Shown here: piece after piece, positions 34,204 through 45,354 of the stretch | Position numbering within the stretch: the first letter of the stretch is position 1 | How the letters are laid out: each line of letters begins with the position of its first letter | Notes under the pieces: model-generated | Database searches by the model: none | What the model saw: only the letters and a program-made list of their open reading frames with translations | What the model was told of the DNA's origin: nothing | Translations under genes and position numbers: made by a program | Source of the DNA: Notospermus geniculatus | Lineage: Eukaryota; Nemertea; Pilidiophora; Heteronemertea; Lineidae | Length of the DNA stretch: 64,000 bases | Reading direction: 5' to 3' | Assembly: GCA_002633025.1 (NCBI GenBank) | Contig: NMRB01000012.1 | Coordinates: 523,114 to 587,113, forward strand

Positions 34204-37200
34204 TACGTGTTTCCCATGTCTGTGCACCATTCTTCGTGTTCGCTGCCCAGAAAGTGATCGGTGAAAATATCTTTACCGTATGAAATGTTTTTAAAGTCGC
34301 GTAGTCAACTGTTAATGACGATTGTTTGTGAAATAGGTTTGCATTTTCTCCTTCGAACACCTTTTCTCACGGCTCTACCATATAAGGAAAAACGTGGCAT
34401 GAAAAAGAAGGCGAAATCGACCGCGTGCTTAAATTGGACCACCAGCCTTTGGCGAATGAAATAGACGAAGTTAATTTAAGGCCAACATTTTTATCAGATT
34501 TGCTTTCAACGTATTTATACGACCGTTTGGCATTTTGAGAATTCTTTGTCTTGCGATGGCGCTGAATACGATGCAAACGGATATCAAATGGCCGCCAATC
34601 GCTAACTCGTTTGCAACTCTGATATGACGGATTCCAAAATCGAACCTGTCTCATATTCACAAGTCTGTGATCGAACGGTTCTTATTGAAGATGAGACGAC
34701 TCTTCCACTGTTGGATATAGCTTGCTACATTACCAATCGATCCCTTTCATGTCGGAACTTGACCAGAATGCTCGGATTTGCGCGAGCCAGATTCTGCAAT
34801 GATGTTTTTACAAAAGATGTCGCGTTTTATAACATGGTTGACTTCATGCCGTGAACCGCTTCATGGACCTATAGGCCATGGACCGCCTGAAGGACATACT
34901 AACAATTTTTCAACACCACACTGAGAGAATAGCTGATCGATTTTGTAGGAAAGGTTCGCCGTAATTCCTCCAAGGCCGTATCAAAATTTGAAGTCGATCC
35001 ATTTTCAGTGAATGCAGCCTGTCTCGGGGAATTCGGTTTGTTCATCTTGGAGCTCAAAAAATGGGCTTCCGGATTTCGGAAACGCGACATGAAGACTGAC
35101 TGCGAGTCACCTCTCAGTGTCACATGAACGTCGACAAGTCATAATCCCCTTGATACCACTTCGGCAGGCTGACACGCATTTCATCTGCCGCCGTACTGTC
35201 TGCCATTTGGATTTGAACTTTCGAGACGGCCCCTTGCGAATTATCTGATAGTGAAATTTAAGTATGGGACAAATTGAAGATTAATTCCTTGTTTATTGCG
35301 TGTGCTCCAGCAAGATAAGGATTAACCCATCGGTAAGCGGAGGATTTCTCCCAGTCTTCAGGGAGGGGGTGATGAAGTGCGCCAATTTGCGGATAATATA
35401 GGTGGCGCCCACTGACGAGTGGCGTAAAGTGATCGCAAGGGATCGCAACGGCCGGCCCCGATTCAAGCCAAAATCGCGACAGTTGATTCGCCGCTAGCGC
35501 TTTCGCCTACTTTACGTACACGACTATTAAAGCGCTTCACCTTATTACCTCAGTCTCCCCAGAAAACTATCTGGAGAACACTTTCTGGAGCAGCTCATTC
35601 AGCGCATCACTTACCCATTCAGACCAATTTGTAGTCTATTCCATTGAAATACTATATTTTGATAGCAATGTCGGCAAGAATTGAATTTGATTCCAAAACC
35701 ATAAAATCATTGACAAATTCATCAGTTCATACTAGTATATCCCAATAACCTCATTAACTCACCGCGTGGTTTCATTACCGGTAAATGAGATATCATTTCC
35801 TGATGTTGCGTACTTCATTGTCTTTTGGTACAATACAAAAGTGGTCACATCTGGTCTTTAGGAGTGCTTCATAATGTCTATCTAAATAATGTCGTTTCAT
35901 TGCTATGAATAGGTAAGAAACAGCTGGGATCATGAGGGATACACCGCACCCTGGCCCGATGATGATCCTATATACATATCACAGTAGTCTAGATGCAACA
36001 GTTCCAATGTATCCAGGATTAATTGGGCCTAGGCCTACTGGAGACGCTCCCCTTGATGACAACGTCAGGCTAAAAAAATGTCGTTTGGGGTTGCTTGCTA
36101 GAGGTGAATATCAATCTCTTCCGTAAAGGTCAACTGCCCCTGGTATCTGCGAGTTGCGATCAGTGCCATCTAGTGTCACGTTCGGTGAATACTTGACAGT
36201 TCAGCTTTAAACAAATTGTCATCGTGACGAAGGTCAGAGGGCAATTTGAAAATCAAGCGCAGTCTAGAAGTGCACTGGAAGAATTAGTCCGGATGTTGCA
36301 CGTGTAAACAATAGAAAATTTTGCCAGAACTCACGAACCGGTGAATGCCGGAAAAACTGGTAACGCGACCTGTTGCAAAGATGTCTTGCCTTCAAAGGTT
36401 TCAAGCTAATACAGGCAAGCAAGAAATGCTAACATCTCCCGGGAGCCAAGTGACGTTGGTTGTTTTTCTCAGCGAGACAGCCGATGCGCATACCAAAGCA
36501 GACTGCCACTGTGTAGTGTTGTATGTTGACGTATCTAAAGTGGGCACCTGATTGGTGGAAGTGGATAGATCACGTGACCACTTGAGTACTAGTATTTCCT
36601 TTCGTGTCTCCACTTCAGAAATTCTCCTTTAGGCCTAATCGGCGGAACGTTAAAACAACTTAGAGATTCTACAGCATATCATCCATTTCACATGAGATGC
36701 GAGCATCTTACAATAGACTGGTACCCGGTCTCTAAATATCCCAGCCCAGCGCCCCTAGCGGAGGATCGGGTACCAATCTACTTACAATATTCATATAGCC
36801 ATTCCGAACAAAACAAGACGTCCGAACCTGCCGCTTGCTCCGCCTAATTTATGCCTGTATCTGTCTACAAATGGCCGGCAACTAACCAACACTCGATGAA
36901 TTATACGGGGAAAGGAAGCTTTATGACCAACAAGGGATCAACGACCGACCATTACAAGTGGTAGATATATCTTGCATATTATGGAAATTAGGTCGAGCCA
37001 ATCTGGGATCGTCTGCTTTACATTTTATTGTTGACCATTACAAGGCAAGACCGGTGTTTGCCTCGAGACTGCTTCATCATCCGAACAGGCTAGAATGGGT
37101 TTTCGGTGAACTCACTTTTGTGATACAGGACACGGGCGTGACAGGGCCAGAAAAATGGCAATGGTGTCATGTGATACAGGACACAGGCGTGACAGGGCCA

Positions 37201-40200
37201 GAAAAATGGCAATGGTGTCATGGCAGTATCATGGCCATCGTCCGTGTCTCCACCAACCTGAGCTGAGGTAGCCTGTAGTCAATTCGTTCCGTGTGGTGAC
37301 GGATAGGGAGCGAGCGCCAAGGAATCAGGATGCATGGTCTCCACAATGTCTAGTTGCTGGTGGTTTCGTGCCAACGATGGTGACATATTCACTTATAACA
37401 AACAATTCCATCTGCAATAAGGCGGTTATTGGATGGAACTTGTGGGCATCAAAGCAAACATCGTTAATCTGTCGATGACTCCGCACACAGTCTGGGTCAA
37501 GTATAACGTCCAATTGTTCTTCTCACAACAAGTGTTCGTCGATGCATAATCTATGTTTGATTTCTTTGTGATTTTATGCAACAGATTTTGCGGTGTCAAG
37601 ACAACGAAGAACACTGATTATAAACTATAATATCTGTACAGAACCTGTTGCCTATACCTAGATTTCATTAGGAAATGATTATTTGGCAAGCATTAAAAAA
37701 CCTCCAACTTCGTCGCACAAGCCTGGGTCAAGTGTCCGTCCATTGTTTTCTCGCACCCAGTGTTCGTCGGTGCGCAAAGATTCAGACCAGCGCGTACGCG
37801 GCGCGTCCTTCAGGCGTTCCACCAATCAGATTCTTCGTTAGGTGTTTCGGTCCGTGTTACCGCCTTTTCTGATTGGTTTAACGCTTTCCCGACGCGTTGC
37901 TTACGCGCCAGTCTGTCACCGCCTTTAGACGAGTGTAACTTTACTAAATGCACACACTTTCACCATGCATTTGACGAAGTTACACGCGTCTAAAGGCGGT
38001 GACAGACTGAAGCCTAGTTTATACTTCGACGCACGACCATCGGCGTCCGACGCGCGATCAAAATCTGGACGCCGACCTAATGAAGTAGGCTTAAAGCCTA
38101 GTTTATACTTCGACGCACGACCATCGCCGGCGACCGACGCGCGTTCTTGCGTTCGACGCCGACCCCATCGTGCGATTTGGTCGGCGTCCGATCGCGAGGT
38201 TGTTATTACTTGAGTCATTTCATAACGGGTCGCCGTCGCCGAAGTACGCTGGACTATGAATCAATTCCGGGAAGTCGGCGTCCAGGTTTGATCGGGCGTC
38301 GGACGCCGATGGTCTTGCGTCGAAGTATAAACTAGGCTTGACGCGTAAGGAACGCGTCGGGAAACGTTCAACCAATCAAGGAGGCGGTAACACGGACCAA
38401 AACACTACCAAAGAATCTGATTGGCGGAACGCCTGCAGGACGCGCTGCGTACGCGCCAGTCTGTCACCGCCTTAAGTCTTAAAGGGGTAAACACCCTTTT
38501 TGAATACGGCCATTTATATGCAACAGATTTTGCGATGTCAAGAGACAACGAAGTACCCTGATTGAGCATTGTAGGCCTGCATTACGTTGATTCCCATGTC
38601 GTCGCACAAGGGAAGCCTTTCCTTTAACCATGACTGCTGAGCTAGGAAATCCAGAGCGGTCAGTGCCTGTGACGGCATGTCATGATCACGACGATAAATA
38701 TCAGCGGAAACTGAGAATAATCCCCGCTGACAGATGCAGCCGCGTGGAAGGCTGGCGTGGCGCCATGTTTACCACGATACCATACTAATACGTGCCGGTG
38801 ATATTTCGATGACCATATAACCGCAAGCACGGTCAATAATGAATATGATCTTCAAACGAATTTAAGGAAATGAAGTGTAAACAAGAACGAGTTGTCCGAT
38901 GGACACACGGCCTTCCCATGATTACACAGTTAAAGGACCTTTGAACGCGGGACGTCGGGGCGTGGTAGTTGAAGCCATGCGGAATAGTGATCAAAAGGTA
39001 ATGGGGTATGGCTTCAACACCAGTCGGCCCTTATACCAGAGTGGAAACGAGCACTCCACGTTTGGCAAGTTTTTCTCCCGGTTTTTCTACTTGTCTGTTA
39101 GCTCATATATGCCAGTTAGATAAGGCTGTCATCATCAATACCCCTCATTTGCGTCATAAAATCCCTCAAAGCGGATTATTCACGGATCTGTCGTTGGTCA
39201 TTTAGTAAGACTCCGGCAAAACTTCCTGTCCTCCTGGCCAATCAGGGACTCTCAGTCTCACTTTCGCAAGTGAGTGTAATTAGTCTCGGTCACCCAGCCG
39301 CTGTTGCGAGTCAGAACAACACCGGAACAAAACGGCTGGCTGCGCGAGACTAGGTAGCAATTGCAAATGAACCAGTCAAAGAAGGTTTCAACTGTTGAAA
39401 CCTATAGTTGTTGAACAACTAGGTTTTTATACATGTATGACAAATTTTTCGCCTTGCCAACCTGGAAAAGGTGCACATGAAATAACCCCCAGGCCCAGGG
39501 CCATGTGTTTACTATACTTGTTCGGGGTAGAATTCTACCAGACGAGGGAACGAACTCACGGGCGGAGCGTAACCTACCATCTACCTTGGTCTACCTTTGG
39601 ACAGGATTGGCAGGCCTGTTAGTCGAATCAGCATGATGGGTGATTTCGGCTAATGCTGTTTGTACGACGGGTCCCTGACTGATGATTATTCTGCCGCAAC
39701 CAGCAAATGCCCGGCAATACTTCCACGAACGAGTTTTTCTACCGCAGAAATTCGACCGGTGCGTGATGAATAAAGCATACCCGAAGGAAACAACCAGAGA
39801 CAGGACCGTGGAGAGCAACATTAGAACGTTGTTGGTCGGTAATGGTAGTCGACGGCTGCGCAATAAAGCGATCAGCTGTCAGATTCCATTTGAATAAGAG
39901 CCCGCAGCGGAGGGAAGGCGAATGAGAGGCGAGGGGGCAGAGAAACCTCGTCGGGATAAGGTTTCAAGAAGTGTAGGATTACAGTGTATTGACCAATTTT
40001 GGTCAAGTTCTGTTCTTCAAAAACGGACAAGCCTGCATGGTTCATGGGTAAAGCATCCTCAGGTCTCGTCAGTGCGACGTAACCTTAAAGATACTTCAGA
40101 CTATTTTCAACTCGATCAATAATTTTCAAGAGCTTTAATAGTGTCGAGCTAAACCCTGTTAAACTAACATTGCTCCATCGCGAGACATAAAATCGATGAA

Positions 40201-43200
40201 AAGTCTTGACAAACTTTCAAATATTAACAGAAGACACGCGACGGTATGGAAACATCGATAATAAACTGTTGATTCAGGGTAAGATTCGTCGTACAGGAAC
40301 AACCCATTAAGGGACTTGTCTTTGGAATTCAAATTGGCGGAATCGAAGCGCCAAACCATTTATTTAACACAGGGCGACACTGAGTGCACGTGTACGGACT
40401 GATAGCGATTTGCATGCCAAGAGTATAGGGTTGGCATGGACGATAATGTTCTCAAGAGGACCAAAGTGGAATGACTTTTTATTGAAACGATGTCCATTAG
40501 GCGAAGTGTGAGGATGTTCCTTGTGAGAATCCATGTTTTAGTCTGGCTCCACATCTCATGCACTGACACTTCTGAACCATACCAATGAAACGTACTAATG
40601 TGTTTGCCAGCACTCTTGTTCCCATATCGTCAACCTTTCCACATTTGCTCCACGGAAGCATGGGGCCAAGATGGCGCTGTTAGGAGTTTGGTTCGCTAGG
40701 TGGCGCTTTTGTAAGCGCCATCTTTCGGCGACGATTGGATGTGATTGCCAAACTGCAATGAAAGCGATCGATCAATTCTCTTCAAGATTCACTAGAGTTC
40801 TTACCAGCCTTAGGTTTTGGTGCTGATGATGTCCAAAAATGTAAAAGGATCCACCCTTCTATACCAAATGAGAGACAAGAGCGATTTGCCGCTGATGGTC
40901 AAACTCATTTGAGATTAACTTGCCGCGGGTCAACCTCGGGGCTTTAGACGCTGATAGAATCACGATATGATGTCATCACGACATTAGTCTGGTTCAATAA
41001 TCCTAATTAGATCCGGTATGGCGGTACCCTTCCGGTGTGGCCGTGTCGCCGATGATCGTCGGGTGCTATACTGACTTCATTACCAGCGTCCGAAGGGATT
41101 TTAAACCGCAAACGGTGATGCCGACGATTTTCATAATGCTGTCAACTCCTGAGTCGTGTTAGGTTACAGCTCATCCTGTCTGTTGCTGGGATATTGACAT
41201 GCAATAATTAGTGACTGGTGCGAAATTACGATTACGTAGGTTACATGTACATGTAATTGGGTGCTACTGGAAGAATATCACATCTGGCCAGGAACCAGAT
41301 ACAGGGGTTCCAACTACAAACGATAGGCTAGACAGTGGCCATTGGGTGATCACATTGTGGAGATGATATCCCCCATGGAAATACACCATCATTCCTTCGA
41401 TCTGTCTTGACCTACCCAAGACATGGATCATGTGTTATCGGTCATTGACACCTGTGTTAATTAATGTAGTTCCTTTACTGTGAAGACCAATGTAGTTATA
41501 AACACACTTGGGTCTCGAAACACACAGATGTGTAATGTTGATCGCCCAATCGCGGACGCCAGAGTCCTCTGCTTGGCCTACAGCCTTCCAATAACGTCGC
41601 GCTATATCAGCAATCGAAATGGGCCACGAAGACGGTTGGCTACAGTTCTTGAATTTCTTATGTCAAATGGAGAAACATTCTGCCAGAAAAGGTCAAGTGA
41701 TTCACTCGAAAACGCGTTTGCCGTAGACTGGTCAGTTGCCCTCGTATAACGATGTGCAAATACGAATACAGCGGAGCGTTTCGAGGGCAGGGGACCAGTC
41801 TACGTTTGTCGGTGTAAAGTGCCACAGTGTTGGCCTACCCAATTTTCAATTTTCCCCTTATCGTAATGGGAAATGCTGTGAAACGAGAAAGGCAGATTTC
41901 CCGATGTTCTCCTATATTGAAGAGATGGTCTCTGTAGCTGTCTGTATTGTGCTGAAACAGTCGGGTATGGGGAACAAAAGAAAAGATGCACTGGGGTATA
42001 AGGTCGCTCTTTATAAAGACCGATGGTATGCCATTCAGGCAAGGAAAGGGAGGACGTGACGAGCCTTACCTATTTTTGTCAACCCGTTCATCTCTGCCTT
42101 ATCATCATGTTCCTCATACGGGACAACGGCAGGTTCATCCAGCACCTCGTTTTCACCTCTACCGCCGTGCTTCCGATGTTTCTTGCTCCAATTTTCCACC
42201 AAAATCTTATAAACGTTGAATTTGTCCGTTGCATCATCGGAACCGCTTTTGGAACCAATTGAGTCATTCAAACTTTTCAATGATAGACTGCCATTTCTAT
42301 TCGCACCTTGTCCAAGAAAATCCGTATAGTTTCCAACGGTATCGTTCATCTCGTTTGTTGTTAGATTTTCAACGACATCCGTTGCGGATGGTGACTGATC
42401 GTTGTAGTCAGACGTTGGCCTACCTGAGCCATGTTTAGTTTCCTGATATTGTTCATCTTTCCGATCCCCTTCCGTTTCTTTCTTTGTAGATTCTTTCCGC
42501 CAATTTCCAACTTGCCCATCAATTGAACCGTCGGATTCATTTTCTAAATGCATCGCGGTAGTTGGTATGGATGGAGGGCTTGTTGTTGTGAATGACGCAC
42601 GATTGCTGTTGGAAACAGTCTCACGCATTGTTGCCTCTTCAATTGAGGCGGAAGGGGTGGTTTTTGTTGCATTTGTGGTTCGGTGGGGTGGCGGGGATTG
42701 TATCGTCTGCTTGGCCTCGCTGACATTGTGCAAATGAAAGGCATTTAATGGAATATGGCGGATTACTTCCAAATCCTTTTCCGATATATTGAATTCTGAT
42801 TGAAAGAGACACAAACCCTCCGAAGTGGAGCACGTGTTCAACGGCCCGCCTCTGATATCACTGAAATATTTCACGCACAGGAATTTCAACGCCAAAAAAT
42901 CCCGTGAATCCGTCGAATTGAAAGTACCGCAATTGAACGTATTGTTTTCATCGTTCTCTGTTTTTTGTCCAACCAAAGCATTATGTTTCGTCAAATTCCC
43001 GTCTGCCTCCACTTCCTCTTTTTGCACGATCCTCACTTGGTGGTTTGTCGTGCTGTTTTCGATGGTTACATTGTTTATATCTTGAGGATATCCATCTGTC
43101 CCGTTCTTAATCCCAGCCTCCGACACCCCGTGACAGCCCAGGAACTGTAGATGAAGATACAGGCACAAGATAAACAACCAAGCCAGCCACGATTGTTGCA

Positions 43201-43243
43201 TCTCGATCACTTGGAGTGAAACCATTATTGCAAAGCGTCTCAT
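31054..43243 (-). CDS. Type I single-pass membrane glycoprotein, 4 exons (479 aa), family not recognised
   Basis: I assembled this from four minus-strand exons whose splice sites and phases fit: 42070-43243 (phase 1 donor ATAG/GTAAGG), 32458-32489, 31326-31493 and 31054-31119 (stop TAG). Exon 1 encodes a signal peptide (hydrophobic WLAWLFILCLYLHLQFLGCHG), then a Ser/Thr/Asn-rich ectodomain with many N-x-S/T sites and a few cysteines. Exon 2 gives EKPQLTGFQWE, exon 3 GEHYMLNVLVPIG and a 25-residue membrane span (about 407-431), and exon 4 a short acidic cytoplasmic tail ending MLLADSSDDEF. The tail is much more conserved-looking than the ectodomain. Other donor choices in exon 3 exist (GAG/GTACAA keeps phase). 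I do not recognise the family. Intron 1 is 9.6 kb. Confidence 0.7.
31569..31805. repeat. Foldback repeats inside an intron of the membrane gene
   Basis: The motif CGAAACGCCA recurs and is mirrored by TGGCGTTTCGG at 31650 and 31775, making two adjacent inverted-repeat units of about 115 bp each with arms ttgcaaagcccc / ggggtcttagcg. Confidence 0.6.
32018..32168 (+). repeat. Headless SINE body
   Basis: Same body as 27945-28095 (ctttgcccctgtcaccatcg..) without the tRNA-like head, ending at the single N at 32169. Confidence 0.75.
33930..34085. repeat. Long hairpin with perfect 30-bp inner arms
   Basis: Inner arms 33975-34004 and 34014-34043 are exact reverse complements (TCATTCGAGACCGTTTGCTC...) around a 9-nt loop. 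Outer arms (cctgccgcacac / gtgtgcggcagg; atctgctgaac / tgctcagcagat) extend pairing to about 156 bp. Lies in intron 1 of the membrane gene. Confidence 0.9.
34124..34203. repeat. (GACG)n then (ACAG)n microsatellite
   Basis: Four to five GACG units run directly into about fifteen ACAG units. The low-complexity open frames on both strands here are spurious. Confidence 0.95.
34204..37119. other. Intron 1 of the membrane gene, no assigned feature
   Basis: No conserved coding segment recognised on either strand. A diverged relative of the TAGACTGGT foldback family is at 36715-36783. Confidence 0.4.
37120..37221. repeat. 51-bp tandem duplication
   Basis: Two near-perfect units (gtgatacaggacac..atggtgtcat), differing at one base, in frame with a plus-strand open frame 36958-37266 that repeats VIQDTGVTGPEKWQWCH. 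No other sign that the frame is a gene. Confidence 0.9.
37786..38474. repeat. Nested foldback elements
   Basis: Outer arms (gcgtacgcggcgcgtcctTC.. at 37790 and its mirror near 38411-38457) enclose a second inverted repeat (GTCTGTCACCGCCTTTAGACG at about 37912, mirrored at 37988-38010). A third set follows, GCCTAGTTTATACTTCGACG at 38013 and again at 38097, with an inverted copy at 38286-38338. The middle one shares its sequence with 58782-58850. Confidence 0.85.
38475..41723. other. Intron 1 of the membrane gene, no assigned feature
   Basis: Scattered short open frames only. A small inverted pair (ggcgctttt / agcgccatc) near 40675-40720. Confidence 0.4.
41724..41805. repeat. Foldback element, TAGACTGGTC family
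   Basis: CGTAGACTGGTC at the left is mirrored by GACCAGTCTACG at the right, with CCCTCG / CGAGGG inside. Same family as 20851-20983. Confidence 0.75.
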
Positions 43244-45354
43244 CTCAAAAATACAGCCTTAATACAAATCTACACAAGCATGAGAGAAGTCACGAGATCT
43301 AAACGGATCAGTATTCCATTGAAAGAATAATTTCTCCAATAATGTGTTATTTACTCATTGTATACATCCATGGTTTCGAGTGAAATCATTTGTAAACACA
43401 CGGCACCGTCTGCTCTCGTCTGCTCAGCGTCGTTTCATTATAAATTCCGTCCCGTGTTTTCCTCGACGTCGTTTCACATCGAGCCAAAAGTCAGCTACGA
43501 TATTGGATGAAGTAATCCTGAAATTGGTAATTCGAGGCGGCTCAGATGCGTGATCAGAGGAGTGTCACCTGTTGCTGACGGCTGCTTTGAGTCACATGAA
43601 ACCTGTTGCTCCATCGCCATCGCTTTGAGAATGAATATCCGGTCCAGACGGAAACTGCGGATGCGTTCGGCGCAACTGCTTCTCGACAGTGCTGTCCAGG
43701 AATACAGCGCTAGCAGACGAGAAATGGGAAACCGAGGCCATAAAATGTTCCAAAACAAGAAGTGTCTCCGTTCAATAGTCATTTGTATTCCGCTCACCGG
43801 ACTCGGAATGGCTTTAGAAATACAATGCAGCTGATGAGAGACTGGAGAAACGAAACATTGGATACCCGTGAGGAGCTGGTAACTAAGGCAACGTCAACAG
43901 GAATCGTCTGCTACAGACTTTTATCCATTTCGTCTGATAATGTAAATAAAAATTAGGTGCGAAAGTAAATCTTCATGTCATCCCTGGATGTATGCTTCCA
44001 TATTATGCATCCCCAGCACAGAGTTGGTCCGTACAAACCCATGGTCCTGGTTGTTGCCTACTGTGAGATTTTCCGCGTAGAATAAGTAGATTTCCTTTGC
44101 AGGAGATCGGTGAACGCCACCCTGCCTTCTTGTCCTGAGACTTTGCTGAGTATCACTGAACAAAACGTACCGATACGTTGCCCGTCCTCTGAGGTGGACA
44201 GCTTTGGAATGATGAGTGACGTCTGCGCATGTTCGTTCGTCACCTTCTGCAATGCTCCAATGTAATTCGACGCATTCCGTTTCCAACACCGACTCCTAGC
44301 TCCCGAAAGATTTGGAATAGTGTGCCAGCCACTTGCTTTTTCCCAAGAGATTAATGAGAAATTCCTGGCGCTGATGTCACTCCCGTCGAAGATAACGTAA
44401 CGCCCTTCCGCTCCCGGCAGCAGACGAACATTAGGAACAGACGATCATCGGTACATGTAGATGTTAACGAGCTGCGTTGGATTCATTGCCGTCCTGGTTG
44501 GGCACAGCTGTCATCAAGCGATCCAAACGTGGTAAGATACAGACAATTACACCGAGGATCGCCGCACTGGTGTTTTCACGTCGTATCCTGAAACGGCTGA
44601 GATTTATTGATTCGGATATGAACGCACTAATTGTCCTCAGACGTGGCAGAGATGAGTGCAGAATTTTAAAGGGAATGCAACGACAACCTGGATCCCAAAT
44701 TCCTTACATAACCCCAGCCTTTAAAGCGTTTCCTACGGAGCCGTATGTCATGTCGACTCTCTCAGGAATGTCAGATGTCGTATTGCATTCTTGTCAGAAT
44801 GGATTCCTGTCAGAATGGAATACAAAAAACTTTCCGTTCAACGCCGTCTTTGGAATCTCCGGGAGGAACGATGGGGGATTTTATCAAACCTGACATCTTC
44901 CTGCGTGTCGCACCCTCTTCGCCTCACTGCGTACACGTCAGCAACGTTCACATCGCTGTGACTTCTGCCATCATGCAGGCACATTAGAGCGCTCTATCGT
45001 AAATCTCTGCCCCTGGCAGTACAATTTCTTGATTTTGAAGATTGTTTGCTGTCATTAGTGGCTTCCATTTGCGAAGACATCTCAAATATTCCACGAGATC
45101 GGTGCTCATTTGCGGCAAATGGCCCTGTAATGATGATGTATTATTGTTCAAATGTCCACATATCCGTCGTTTTCCCATCATCTTGTGCGGGTGCATGTGG
45201 CACCTGCCCTGCGTGTGCCCGACGGTATTTCTTGATGGTACTTCCGTTAAAATGAAAACGGAAGTACAGTTAGGGATTGTGGCCACAGCTTTACTGGAAG
45301 CTGATGTTCGACACCATGCCCTTCCGGCGGGGAAATCTGCCAATCAAATTGCCA
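43244..45354. other. Unassigned region upstream of the membrane gene
   Basis: Several medium open frames occur on both strands (plus 44477-44893, 138 aa; minus 44984-45343, 119 aa). None has a recognisable domain, and the two strands compete, so I do not call a gene. The minus-strand C-terminus STDLVEYLRCLRKWKPLM could be a real exon. Confidence 0.4.

Noticed and set aside
34005-34360. CLSVCLSVCLSV and TDRQTDRQ repeat proteins
   Set aside because: Microsatellite translated on both strands.
36958-37266. 102-codon plus-strand frame with a 17-residue repeat
   Set aside because: The repeat is a 51-bp DNA duplication inside an intron of the opposite-strand gene; no domain, splice or start evidence.
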